Positions 1 through 7,343 of a DNA stretch of 8,484 nucleotides are shown here, in pieces. Each line of letters opens with the position of its first letter. Within the stretch, counting starts at the first letter, position 1. The stretch spans positions 1 to 8,484 of the forward strand of contig JAODMA010000430.1 of the NCBI GenBank assembly GCA_025464545.1, written 5' to 3'. Position numbers and translations under genes: made by a program. Under the pieces are notes generated by a model. It searched no databases and was not told where the DNA came from. It worked only from the letters and a program-made list of their open reading frames with translations. The DNA comes from Arthrobacter sp. (GTDB lineage: Bacteria > Actinomycetota > Actinomycetes > Actinomycetales > Micrococcaceae).

Positions 1-413
1 TGTGCAAGTCCGCCAACCTGACGGCCGCCACGGACCCCGCCGGCGGCGGCGCGGCCGGCAGCGTCTACCTGCAGCTGATCCTGACGAACTCCGGTGCCGG
101 ACCCTGCCTGCTCAAGGGCTACGCCGGGGTTTCCCTGACCGCCGACGCCAACGGCGATCCGATCGGGGCCGCCGCAACCCGTGACGACGCCACCCCCGTC
201 GCCGACGTTTCACTGGCGCCGGGCAAGGCGGGCACTGCGACGCTGCGCTACACGCAGGCCTCCAACCACCCGGACTGCACCCGGACCGCGGCGGCCGGCT
301 TCCGGATCTACCCGCCGGAAGATACCGCCTCCCTGTTCATCGCCGATCCCCGGGACGGCTGCAGCAACACCGGCATCGACCTGCTGACCATCAGCGCTTT
401 TCAGGCCAAATAG
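1..413 (+). CDS. DUF4232 domain protein, C-terminal part (5' end outside window)
   Basis: The reading frame is open from the window edge (first full codon at base 3) to TAG at 411-413, giving 136 visible residues. The 5' end is missing, so no start or signal peptide can be seen. The pattern fits DUF4232, a beta-rich domain of actinobacterial exported proteins and lipoproteins: an opening Cys, a VYLQLILTNSG strand, a PCLLKGYAGVSL segment and a late GCSNTGIDLLTISAF strand. There are four cysteines, at visible codons 1, 35, 92 and 120, enough for two disulfides, which fits an extracytoplasmic location. The family has no established biochemical function. It is read in the same direction as the repair operon, but the 128-base gap, with a hairpin and a separate promoter, suggests independent transcription. 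Family assignment is by recognition, without a profile search. Confidence 0.72.
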   Translation, partial: CKSANLTAATDPAGGGAAGSVYLQLILTNSGAGPCLLKGYAGVSLTADANGDPIGAAATRDDATPVADVSLAPGKAGTATLRYTQASNHPDCTRTAAAGFRIYPPEDTASLFIADPRDGCSNTGIDLLTISAFQAK

Positions 414-422
414 CCGCCACAG

Positions 423-437
423 CCCGGTCAGACCGGG
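423..437 (+). terminator. Short GC hairpin after the DUF4232 gene, possible terminator
   Basis: CCCGGT, a CAG loop and ACCGGG form a perfect 6-bp stem starting 9 bases after the TAG stop at 411-413. No T-run follows, so it is not a classical intrinsic terminator. Hairpins without U-tracts are often proposed as terminators in actinobacteria, and the position fits. The rest of the gap up to about base 510 holds only a 10-bp palindrome (GGCGGCCGCC, 453-462) and no gene that I can support. Confidence 0.3.
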
Positions 438-513
438 ACCAGTGATCGAGGCGGCGGCCGCCCCGCACAAGCGTGGCGCCCCGGAACTGCCCGCGATGCT
501 GCCGGCCGGATAC

Positions 514-535
514 TGTCAGTGCCTTAGGGCATGAT
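514..535 (+). promoter_or_regulatory. Candidate RecA-NDp/PafBC-type DNA-damage promoter of lhr-nei
   Basis: TGTCAGTG lies at 514-521, followed by exactly 8 bases and CATGAT at 530-535. The actinobacterial RecA-independent damage promoter (RecA-NDp, recognised by PafBC) has, as I recall it, TTGTCRGTG, 8 bases and a TANNNT -10. The upstream element matches at all eight positions from TGTC onward; the base before it is C rather than T. The -10 departs from TANNNT at its first base but matches TATAAT at four of six. A start about 7 bases after the -10 falls at base 541-543, on the A of the lhr ATG, so the mRNA would be leaderless. That explains why GGAGG at 536-540 sits only one base from the ATG, too close to act as a ribosome binding site. 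This is inferred from sequence; promoter activity is not shown. Confidence 0.55.
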
Positions 536-541
536 GGAGGA

Positions 542-3500
542 ATGAAGGGGCAGCAGCTCGCCGGCGGCACACTTGCGGCCGACGCCATGGACCGGTTCAG
601 CCGGCCGACCCGGGATTGGTTCCTGGGCGCTTTTTCCGCGCCCACCCCGGCCCAGAACGGCGCGTGGAACGCAATCTCCTCCGGTTCGCACGCCCTCGTG
701 GTGGCACCCACGGGTTCCGGCAAAACGCTCGCGGCCTTCCTCTGGGCGCTGGACCGGCTGCTCGTCTCGGCTCCCGCAGTGCCCGAGGAACTGCCCGGAC
801 TGGACGCCGCGAAGGGCACAAGGCGCAAGGCGCCGAAGCGCAACACCCGCGTGCTGTACATTTCACCGCTGAAGGCGCTGGGCGTCGACGTCGAACGTAA
901 CCTGCGCGCCCCGCTCATCGGCATCACCCAGACGGCCAAACGTCTAGGACTGCCCGCGCCGCTGATCACCGTGGGTGTCCGTTCCGGGGACACCCCGGCA
1001 TCCGACCGCCGCGCACTGCTCAGCCACCCGCCGGACATTCTCATCACCACGCCCGAGTCGCTTTTCCTGATGCTCACCTCCAAGGCCCGGGAGACACTCA
1101 GCGAGGTGGACACCATCATCGTGGACGAGGTGCACGCGGTTGCGGGCACTAAACGCGGGGCCCATCTGGCGGTATCCCTGGAGCGCCTCGACGCGCTGCT
1201 GCCTAAGCCTGCCCAGCGGATCGGGCTCTCGGCCACGGTGGAGCCGAAGGAGCTCGTGGCACAGTTCCTGGCCGGTTCCGCCCCTGTGGACATCGTGGCC
1301 CCGCCCTCGAAGAAGAACTGGGACCTCACAGTTTCCGTCCCGGTGGAGGACATGTCCGACCTGCAGGGTGCGGCGGGGGCCTTCGATTCGGGTCCGGCGT
1401 CCGGGCTACAGCCCCAGGCGTCGATCTGGCCGCATGTGGAGGAGAAGATCGTGGACCTGGTGCTGGCCAACCAGTCCACCATCGTGTTCGCGAACTCCCG
1501 CCGGCTCGCCGAACGGCTGACCGCCCGGCTCAACGAGATCTACGCCGAGCGGCAGCTGTTGGCGGCCGGCGGCGGCTGGGACGAGGTTGGCGCCGCGGCT
1601 CAGGACCGCGAGGGGCGCGGGCCGGAGGAGCCGCCCGCCGGTGCCGCTTCGGTGCCGGCTCGACAGCCCCCGTCGACTGCGACGCCGGCCCACATGATGG
1701 CCCAGGCCGGCAGCACGGCCGGCACCGATCCGGTACTGGCCCGCGCCCACCACGGCTCCGTCTCCAAAGACCAGCGGGCCCTGATCGAGGATGACTTGAA
1801 GTCCGGGCGGCTGCGCTGCGTGGTCGCGACGTCCTCCCTGGAACTCGGCATCGACATGGGCGCCGTGGACCTCGTGGTCCAGGTCGAGTCCCCGCCCTCG
1901 GTTGCCAGCGGGCTGCAACGGGTGGGCCGTGCCGGCCACCAGGTCGGCGAAATCTCCCAGGGCGTGCTTTTCCCCAAGCACCGGGCGGACCTTGTGCACA
2001 CAGCGATCACTGTCGAACGGATGCTAGGCGGCAAGATCGAGCGGCTCAGTGTCCCGGCCAATCCGCTGGACATCCTGGCCCAGCAGACCGTCGCGGCCAC
2101 CGCGCTCGGGTCCATCGATGTGGAGGAATGGTTTTCCACCGTCCGCCGCTCCGCGCCGTTCGCCTCCCTGCCCCGCTCCGCCTTTGAAGCCACCCTGGAC
2201 CTGTTGGCCGGGCGCTACCCGTCCGATGAATTCGCGGAGCTGCGGCCCCGGATTGTCTGGGACCGCAACGCCGGGACCATCGAGGGACGGCCCGGTGCCC
2301 AGCGGCTGGCCGTAACCTCCGGCGGCACCATTCCGGACCGTGGCCTGTTCGGGGTCTATATCATCGGCACGGAATCGGAAGGCTCCGGCGGGGCCGGCTC
2401 CTCCGGCGGGGCCAGCGCTGACGGGCGGGCTGCGAGCCCGGCCGCAGCCGCGGCCAAAGGCGGCCGCCGGGTGGGCGAACTGGACGAGGAGATGGTCTAC
2501 GAATCACGGGTCGGAGACGTGTTCGCCCTCGGCGCGACCAGCTGGAAGATCGAAGACATCACGCACGACCGGGTCCTGGTGTCCCCCGCCTTTGGCCAGC
2601 CCGGAAAACTCCCCTTCTGGAAGGGCGACTCCCTCGGCCGGCCGGTGGACCTGGGCCGGGCGCTCGGCGCGTTTGTGCGCGAACTGTCCGCGTCCGACGT
2701 CGGGCCGGCCACGGAGCGGTGTAGGGCCAGCGGGCTGGACGACTTCGCCGCCAACAACCTGATCCAGTACCTGGCCGAACAGAGACTCGCTACCGAGGTG
2801 GTACCCAGTGATACGACTCTGGTGGTGGAGCGCTTCCACGACGAACTCGGCGACTGGCGCGTCGTGCTGCACAGCCCCTTCGGCATGCCGGTGCACGCAC
2901 CTTGGGCGCTGGCCGTCGGGCAGCGCCTGCATCAGCGCTACGGGATGGACGGCTCCGCCATGGCCGCCGACGACGGCATTGTGCTGCGGGTGCCCATGAT
3001 GGAAGACGAACCGCCCGGAGCCGAACTGTTCCTCTTCGACCCGGAGGAACTCGAGCAGATCGTCACCGCGGAAGTCGGCGGGAGCGCCCTCTTCGCCTCA
3101 CGTTTCCGCGAGTGCGCCGCCCGCGCGCTGCTGTTGCCACGGCAGAATCCCGGCAAACGGCAGCCTCTTTGGCAGCAGCGGCAGCGTTCCGCACAGCTCC
3201 TGGACGTCGCACGGAAATACCCGACCTTCCCGATCGTGCTGGAAACGGTCCGCGAATGCCTGCAGGACGTCTACGACCTCCCCGCCCTGAAGGAGATCGC
3301 GGCGTCGGTTGAGCGGCGCGAACTGCGAATCGTGCAGACCACCACGCAGCAGCCTTCGCCGTTCGCCAAATCCCTGCTGTTTGGCTACGTGGCCCAGTTC
3401 CTCTACGAGGGGGATTCCCCGCTCGCCGAGCGCCGGGCGGCCGCGCTGGCGCTCGACTCCACCCTGCTCAACGAGCTGCTGGGCCGGGTGGAGCTGCGCG

Positions 3501-5665
3501 AACTGCTCGACGCCAAGGTCATCGACGCCACCGAACGGGAGCTGCAGCGCCTCGCCCCGGACCGGAAGGTGCGCGGCCTGGAAGGGGTGGCGGACCTGCT
3601 CCGGCTGCTGGGTCCGCTCACCCCGGAGGAAGTCGCCGCCCGCCTGGAACCGCCGGCCGGGCCGGTCCCCGCAGCTGGGCCTGCCCCGCTGCCCGCGGCG
3701 GAGCCTGCCGCAGGCGCGGTTGGGCCGGTCCCGGAGCCCGGACCCGCCGAACCCACCGCGGAAGCTCTGGGGATCCTGGCCGTCACCGCCGCAGCGCACC
3801 TCGCCGCGCTCCAGCGCGCCAACCGCGCGATCAAGGTCAACGTGGGCGGTGTGGAACGCTTCGCCGCAGTGGAAGACGCTGCCCGGCTGCGCGACGCCCT
3901 CGGCGTCCCCCTGCCCATGGGTGTCCCGCTGGCCTTCATCGAACCCGTCGCGGATCCGCTGGGTGACCTCGTCTCGCGGTACGCCCGGACGCACGGCCCC
4001 TTCACCGCCGCCGAGGCGGCCGCCCGGCTGGGACTGGGTGTCGCCGTCGTGGGCACCGCGCTGAAAAGGCTCGCCGCGGACGGCCGTGTGGTGGAAGGCG
4101 AGTTCCGTCCCCATGCCTCGTCCCCGGAACCGCCCGCGGCAGAGATCGAGACCCGCGCTTCGGCCCACCCGGATGCTGGTTCCGGGACCCAGCAGTCCCC
4201 CGCCGCACCCTCGTTGGCCGGCGTCAGTGAATGGTGCGACGCCGAGGTCCTGCGCAGGCTCCGCCGCCGTTCCCTCGCTGCGCTCCGGGCCGAGGTCGAG
4301 CCCGTGGACGCCGCCGCCTATGGCCGCTTCCTGCCCGCCTGGCAAAACGTTCGCACTCCCGGCCGGCGCGGCCAGTCTGCGCTGCGCGGACTGGACGGCA
4401 TCATCACCGCCGTCGACCAGCTTTCCGGGGTTCCCATCCCGGCTTCGGCCTGGGAACCCCTGATCCTGGCGGGCCGGGTGTCCGACTACCAGCCCGCCAT
4501 GCTCGACGAACTCATGGCTGCCGGGGAAGTTCTCTGGTCCGGCGCCGGCGCACTGCCGGGCAATGACGGCTGGGTGAGCCTGCATCTTGCCGATTCAGCC
4601 GAACTGACCCTGAACCCCGCCGTCGAGTTCGAGCCCGGTGATGCGCAGCTGCGGTTGCTGGACCATCTGCGGAACAACGGCGGCGGGTACTTCTTCCGGC
4701 AACTGACCGAGATCGCCGGCGGCATGGACTCGGTACTAAGCGACCAGGACGTTGTCTCAGCACTCTGGGACCTTGCCTGGGCCGGCCGGGTCACCGGCGA
4801 CACCTTTGCCCCGGTCCGTGCCCTGATTGCCGGCGGCCACACCGCCCACCGGCAGGTGGCCCGGGCTCCGAGGGCCCGCGCACCCCGGTTGAGCAGGCTC
4901 GGACGCGCCCACGGCGCCGGGCTGATGGGGTCGCCCGGGTTGACCGGCGGCCGCTACGGATCCGTCACCGGCTCTGCGCCTGCTCCCCCGCTGGCCGCGG
5001 GCCGCTGGTCCGCGCTGCCGGCCCCGGAACTGGACCCCACCATCCATGCCCGGGCGACGGCTGAACTCCTGCTGGACCGGTACGGGGTGGTCACCCGCGG
5101 CTCCGTCATGGCGGAGAACATTTTGGGCGGCTTCGGGCTGATGTACAAGGTGCTGGCCCGGCTGGAAGAGGCCGGACGGTGCCGAAGGGGCTACTTCATC
5201 GAGCACCTTGGCGCGGCCCAGTTCGCCGTCCCGGCCACAGTGGACCGGCTCCGGTCCTACGCCGAGGACAACCAGCTGCACAAGCCCGAACCGGCTGCCT
5301 TGGCGCTCGCCGCAACGGACCCTGCCAATCCATACGGCGCCGCCCTGCCCTGGCCGGCCCTCAATGTCGAAGCCGGGACGGGCCACCGCCCGGGCCGGAA
5401 GGCGGGCGCGCTCGTGGTCCTGGTCGACGGCGCCCTGGTTCTCTACGTGGAACGCGGCGGCAAGACCCTGCTGGCCTTCAGCGACGATACGGACATCCTG
5501 GCTGCGGCCGGCGCCGCACTGGTCGGGGTGGTGACCCGCGGGGCGGTCGACAAGCTGATCATGGAAAAGGTCAACGGCCACGGCATTCTGGACACGCCGA
5601 TTGCCGCCGCCCTCGCCCAGGCCGGCGCCTACTCCACCCCGAAGGGACTGAGAATCCGTGCCTGA
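542..5665 (+). CDS. lhr: Lhr-family ATP-dependent helicase, full length with Lhr C-terminal domain
   Basis: This is a 1707-residue superfamily 2 helicase. Mycobacterial Lhr is a 3'-to-5' ssDNA translocase that unwinds RNA:DNA and DNA duplexes and is linked to DNA repair. Visible motifs: Walker A APTGSGKT (55-62, K61), Ia VLYISPLKAL (from 104), TTPES (169-173), Walker B DEVH (195-198), SAT (230-232), IVFANSRR (from 314), ATSSLELGID (429-438) and QRVGRAGH (459-466, arginines 460 and 463). The winged-helix and Lhr-core parts follow, then a large C-terminal region of the Lhr-CTD type, a family reported to resemble AlkZ glycosylases. Lhr proteins are usually about 1500-1540 aa. The extra length sits in Pro/Ala/Gly- or Arg-rich linkers near 341-397, 612-640, 1037-1073, 1191-1228 and 1441-1490. 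ATG 542 was chosen because the promoter points to it and the frame upstream (473-541) does not look coding. ATG 587, just before DRFSRPTRDWF, is the alternative. The stop overlaps nei. Confidence 0.95.
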   Translation: MKGQQLAGGTLAADAMDRFSRPTRDWFLGAFSAPTPAQNGAWNAISSGSHALVVAPTGSGKTLAAFLWALDRLLVSAPAVPEELPGLDAAKGTRRKAPKRNTRVLYISPLKALGVDVERNLRAPLIGITQTAKRLGLPAPLITVGVRSGDTPASDRRALLSHPPDILITTPESLFLMLTSKARETLSEVDTIIVDEVHAVAGTKRGAHLAVSLERLDALLPKPAQRIGLSATVEPKELVAQFLAGSAPVDIVAPPSKKNWDLTVSVPVEDMSDLQGAAGAFDSGPASGLQPQASIWPHVEEKIVDLVLANQSTIVFANSRRLAERLTARLNEIYAERQLLAAGGGWDEVGAAAQDREGRGPEEPPAGAASVPARQPPSTATPAHMMAQAGSTAGTDPVLARAHHGSVSKDQRALIEDDLKSGRLRCVVATSSLELGIDMGAVDLVVQVESPPSVASGLQRVGRAGHQVGEISQGVLFPKHRADLVHTAITVERMLGGKIERLSVPANPLDILAQQTVAATALGSIDVEEWFSTVRRSAPFASLPRSAFEATLDLLAGRYPSDEFAELRPRIVWDRNAGTIEGRPGAQRLAVTSGGTIPDRGLFGVYIIGTESEGSGGAGSSGGASADGRAASPAAAAAKGGRRVGELDEEMVYESRVGDVFALGATSWKIEDITHDRVLVSPAFGQPGKLPFWKGDSLGRPVDLGRALGAFVRELSASDVGPATERCRASGLDDFAANNLIQYLAEQRLATEVVPSDTTLVVERFHDELGDWRVVLHSPFGMPVHAPWALAVGQRLHQRYGMDGSAMAADDGIVLRVPMMEDEPPGAELFLFDPEELEQIVTAEVGGSALFASRFRECAARALLLPRQNPGKRQPLWQQRQRSAQLLDVARKYPTFPIVLETVRECLQDVYDLPALKEIAASVERRELRIVQTTTQQPSPFAKSLLFGYVAQFLYEGDSPLAERRAAALALDSTLLNELLGRVELRELLDAKVIDATERELQRLAPDRKVRGLEGVADLLRLLGPLTPEEVAARLEPPAGPVPAAGPAPLPAAEPAAGAVGPVPEPGPAEPTAEALGILAVTAAAHLAALQRANRAIKVNVGGVERFAAVEDAARLRDALGVPLPMGVPLAFIEPVADPLGDLVSRYARTHGPFTAAEAAARLGLGVAVVGTALKRLAADGRVVEGEFRPHASSPEPPAAEIETRASAHPDAGSGTQQSPAAPSLAGVSEWCDAEVLRRLRRRSLAALRAEVEPVDAAAYGRFLPAWQNVRTPGRRGQSALRGLDGIITAVDQLSGVPIPASAWEPLILAGRVSDYQPAMLDELMAAGEVLWSGAGALPGNDGWVSLHLADSAELTLNPAVEFEPGDAQLRLLDHLRNNGGGYFFRQLTEIAGGMDSVLSDQDVVSALWDLAWAGRVTGDTFAPVRALIAGGHTAHRQVARAPRARAPRLSRLGRAHGAGLMGSPGLTGGRYGSVTGSAPAPPLAAGRWSALPAPELDPTIHARATAELLLDRYGVVTRGSVMAENILGGFGLMYKVLARLEEAGRCRRGYFIEHLGAAQFAVPATVDRLRSYAEDNQLHKPEPAALALAATDPANPYGAALPWPALNVEAGTGHRPGRKAGALVVLVDGALVLYVERGGKTLLAFSDDTDILAAAGAALVGVVTRGAVDKLIMEKVNGHGILDTPIAAALAQAGAYSTPKGLRIRA

Positions 5666-6581
5666 GGGCGATTCCGTTTTCCGTGCCGCCGCGCAGCTCC
5701 ACGCCGCCCTGGCCGGACAGCAGCTGATCTCTTCCGACTTCCGCGTGCCCCGCTTCGCCACGCTCCGGCTCGGCGGCTGGACCGTGACCGAGGTGGTGCC
5801 CCGCGGCAAGCACCTGCTGATGCGGCTGCGAGGGCCTGCCGCAGCCGGACCGGATATCGCGGCGCGGCCGGCAGACCAGCCCGGACAACCGACCGAACGA
5901 GCCACCCCGGCAGACCGGAACCGGTTGACCATCCACTCGCACCTCAAGATGGAGGGAACCTGGCAGGTCTACCCGCCGGGAGGGCGCTGGCGGAAGCCCG
6001 GGTTCACCGCCCGGTGTGTCCTGCGCACCGCCACGGCAGAAGCCGTCGGCTTCTCGCTCGGCGTCCTGGAAGTGGTCCGGACGTCCGAAGAGGACTCGAT
6101 TGTGGGCCATCTCGGGCCCGACCTCCTGGGCCCCGACTGGGATCCGGCGGAGGCCGAGCGGCGGATCCGCGCCGCCCCCGGCACACCGGTCGGCGTCGCG
6201 TTGCTCGACCAGCGGAACCTGGCCGGAATCGGGAACATCTATCGCTGCGAGGCCTGCTTCCTCTCCGGCGTCCACCCGGCATCTCCCGTCTCCGCCGTCA
6301 CCGAGAAACTGACCGGCATGATTACCGATGCAAAGGTCCTGCTGGAGGCCAACCTGGGTGCAGGCCGCCGGACCACGGTCCTTAATCCGCGCGGTGTTGC
6401 GGTCGGCCGGACCTCAGGGCTGCCCGGCTATTGGGTCTACCGCCGGGAGCACCAGCCGTGCCTCAAATGCGGCACTCCAATCCGACGCGGAGTGCTGGGG
6501 CCGGCCGGGGGCACTGAGGAACGGGACATCTACTTCTGTCCCAAGTGCCAGCCCGAGCAGGTGAGCGGCCCGGCCCTGTGA
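5658..6581 (+). CDS. nei: Nei-type DNA glycosylase/AP lyase (endonuclease VIII family)
   Basis: This is a 307-residue Fpg/Nei enzyme. The family removes oxidised bases, mainly pyrimidines for Nei, and nicks the abasic site by beta/delta elimination. It begins MPEGD, so after Met removal Pro2 is the Schiff-base nucleophile and Glu3 the catalytic acid. Lys51 in VPRGKHLL matches the conserved lysine. HSHLKMEG follows at 93-100, and the helix-two-turn-helix has LLDQRNLAGIGNIYRCEA with Asn193. A C-terminal zinc finger has Cys268, 271, 294 and 297. The GTG start is fixed by PEGD, with AAGGGA ten bases upstream. The start overlaps the last 8 bases of lhr, implying translational coupling. Mycobacterium tuberculosis has the same neighbours (Rv3296 lhr, Rv3297 nei). 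It is somewhat longer than E. coli Nei (263 aa), partly because of a Pro/Ala-rich insertion at about 59-88. It may be the mycobacterial Nei2 subtype. Fpg is less likely given the neighbour and the QRNLAGIGN motif. Confidence 0.93.
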   Translation: MPEGDSVFRAAAQLHAALAGQQLISSDFRVPRFATLRLGGWTVTEVVPRGKHLLMRLRGPAAAGPDIAARPADQPGQPTERATPADRNRLTIHSHLKMEGTWQVYPPGGRWRKPGFTARCVLRTATAEAVGFSLGVLEVVRTSEEDSIVGHLGPDLLGPDWDPAEAERRIRAAPGTPVGVALLDQRNLAGIGNIYRCEACFLSGVHPASPVSAVTEKLTGMITDAKVLLEANLGAGRRTTVLNPRGVAVGRTSGLPGYWVYRREHQPCLKCGTPIRRGVLGPAGGTEERDIYFCPKCQPEQVSGPAL

Positions 6582-6640
6582 CGCCGAACCGGCTGAGCCG
6601 CCGGGCCGGCCTGGCAGGCAAGGCAACGCCGGGGTAGGGA

Positions 6641-6696
6641 CGGGGCACGGACGCGTCCAGGCAGCGGTGCTGCCCCGCCCGGCCACCCGTGCCCTG
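6641..6696. terminator. Nested stem structure between convergent nei and yczE, probable bidirectional terminator
   Basis: Bases 6641-6650 (CGGGGCACGG) can pair with 6687-6696 (CCGTGCCCTG) as a 10-bp stem with one G-T pair. Inside it GGCAGC, a GGT loop and GCTGCC (6660-6674) form a perfect 6-bp hairpin. A 10-bp palindrome, GGACGCGTCC (6649-6658), is an alternative fold. The outer stem ends one base from the yczE stop codon complement (6698-6700) and begins 59 bases after the nei stop. There is no T-run on either strand, so termination is inferred from the position between convergent genes and the stem strength. The rest of 6582-6640 holds no gene that I can support. Confidence 0.42.
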
Positions 6697-6697
6697 G

Positions 6698-7324
6698 TCA
6701 GGGGGCGACCGCAACACCTGCCGCCACGCCCGGCGAGGGTACTTTCAGCTCCGGTACGGTGAAACGCGGCAGCAGGAGCTGCACGAGCGGTCCGATCGCC
6801 AGGGCATAGAGCACGGTCCCGACGCCGACGGAGCCGCCCAGCAGCCAGCCGGCGCCCAGCACCACGATCTCGATTCCGGTCCGGGAGGTCCGTACCGACC
6901 AGCCTGTGCGCCGTGCCAGTCCCGTCATCAGCCCGTCCCGCGCCCCCGGCCCGAGGCGGGCACCGATGTAGCAGGCGGAGGCGATGCCGTTGAGCAGAAT
7001 AGCCCCGGCGAGCATTCCGGCCTGGCCCCCGAGGTGCGAGAACGCCGGGATAAGGGCCAGGCCGATGTCCGCAAAGACCCCCACCAGCACGGCGTTGCAC
7101 AGCGTACCGATGCCCGGCCATTGCCGGAGCGGGATCCAGAGGAGCAGCACGAGGAAGCTCACAATCACCACGACGGTGCCAATGCTAAGTCCGGTCTTGA
7201 CCGCGATGCCCTGGTGGAAGACGTCCCAGGGATCCAGTCCGAGACCCGCCCGGATGAACATTGCGAGCGAGACGCCGTACATGGCCAGGCCGATGAGGAG
7301 CTGCAGGAGCCGTCGTGTCATCAT
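6698..7324 (-). CDS. yczE: YczE/YyaS/YitT-type integral membrane protein
   Basis: This is a 208-residue, very hydrophobic protein. Likely membrane segments are at about 6-26, 47-65, 72-94, 101-122 and one or two within 150-186; the tail ends in a short Pro/Val/Ala-rich stretch. Family-type motifs are GLGLDPWDVFHQGIA after the first segment, GARLGPGARDGLM near 121-133, and short arginine-rich loops (LARRTGWSVRTSRTG). YczE-like proteins have no proven substrate; a transport or sensing role is a guess. The start is ATG 7324, with AGAGGA seven bases upstream; ATG 7321 is the next codon and equally possible. The open frame extends further to 8365, but that part is antisense to the regulator gene and is not believable as protein. 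It diverges from a MocR regulator across 60 bases, the published YczR-YczE arrangement, and converges on nei. Confidence 0.87.
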   Translation of the reverse strand: MMTRRLLQLLIGLAMYGVSLAMFIRAGLGLDPWDVFHQGIAVKTGLSIGTVVVIVSFLVLLLWIPLRQWPGIGTLCNAVLVGVFADIGLALIPAFSHLGGQAGMLAGAILLNGIASACYIGARLGPGARDGLMTGLARRTGWSVRTSRTGIEIVVLGAGWLLGGSVGVGTVLYALAIGPLVQLLLPRFTVPELKVPSPGVAAGVAVAP

Positions 7325-7331
7325 TCCACCA

Positions 7332-7337
7332 TCCTCT
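7332..7337 (-). promoter_or_regulatory. Ribosome binding site of yczE
   Basis: Read on the minus strand, AGAGGA lies 7 bases before ATG 7324 and 10 before ATG 7321. It is a good purine-rich site and favours the first of the two tandem ATG codons. It also separates the real gene from the long antisense extension of the same frame. Confidence 0.6.
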
Positions 7338-7343
7338 CTGGTG

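Noticed and set aside
511..516. TACTGT as the -10 element of the lhr promoter
   Set aside because: It fits TANNNT but has no -35 at proper spacing and would leave the matching TGTCAGTG-N8-CATGAT arrangement unexplained.
473..541. Upstream extension of the Lhr frame to an ATG at 473
   Set aside because: The added residues (APRNCPRCCRPDTVSALGHDGG) do not look like the Lhr N-terminus, and the segment contains the damage-type promoter. ATG 542 is better placed.
531..545. Mini-ORF MMEE with its TGA overlapping the lhr ATG, suggesting a translated leader peptide
   Set aside because: Its tandem ATG codons lie in and next to the probable -10 element (530-535), so they would not be transcribed. Five codons is also within chance expectation.
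391..1533. 380-codon minus-strand open frame over the start of lhr
   Set aside because: Ser/Arg/Ala-rich translation with no domain; it spans the helicase motifs on the other strand and the promoter, so it is a shadow frame.
3098..4585. 495-codon open frame on the minus strand inside lhr
   Set aside because: It is an antisense shadow of a high-GC coding region: Gly/Arg/Gln-rich, no recognisable domain, fully covered by conserved helicase sequence.
4757..5947. 396-codon minus-strand open frame across the lhr-nei junction
   Set aside because: It covers two well-supported genes in antisense and shows no family features.
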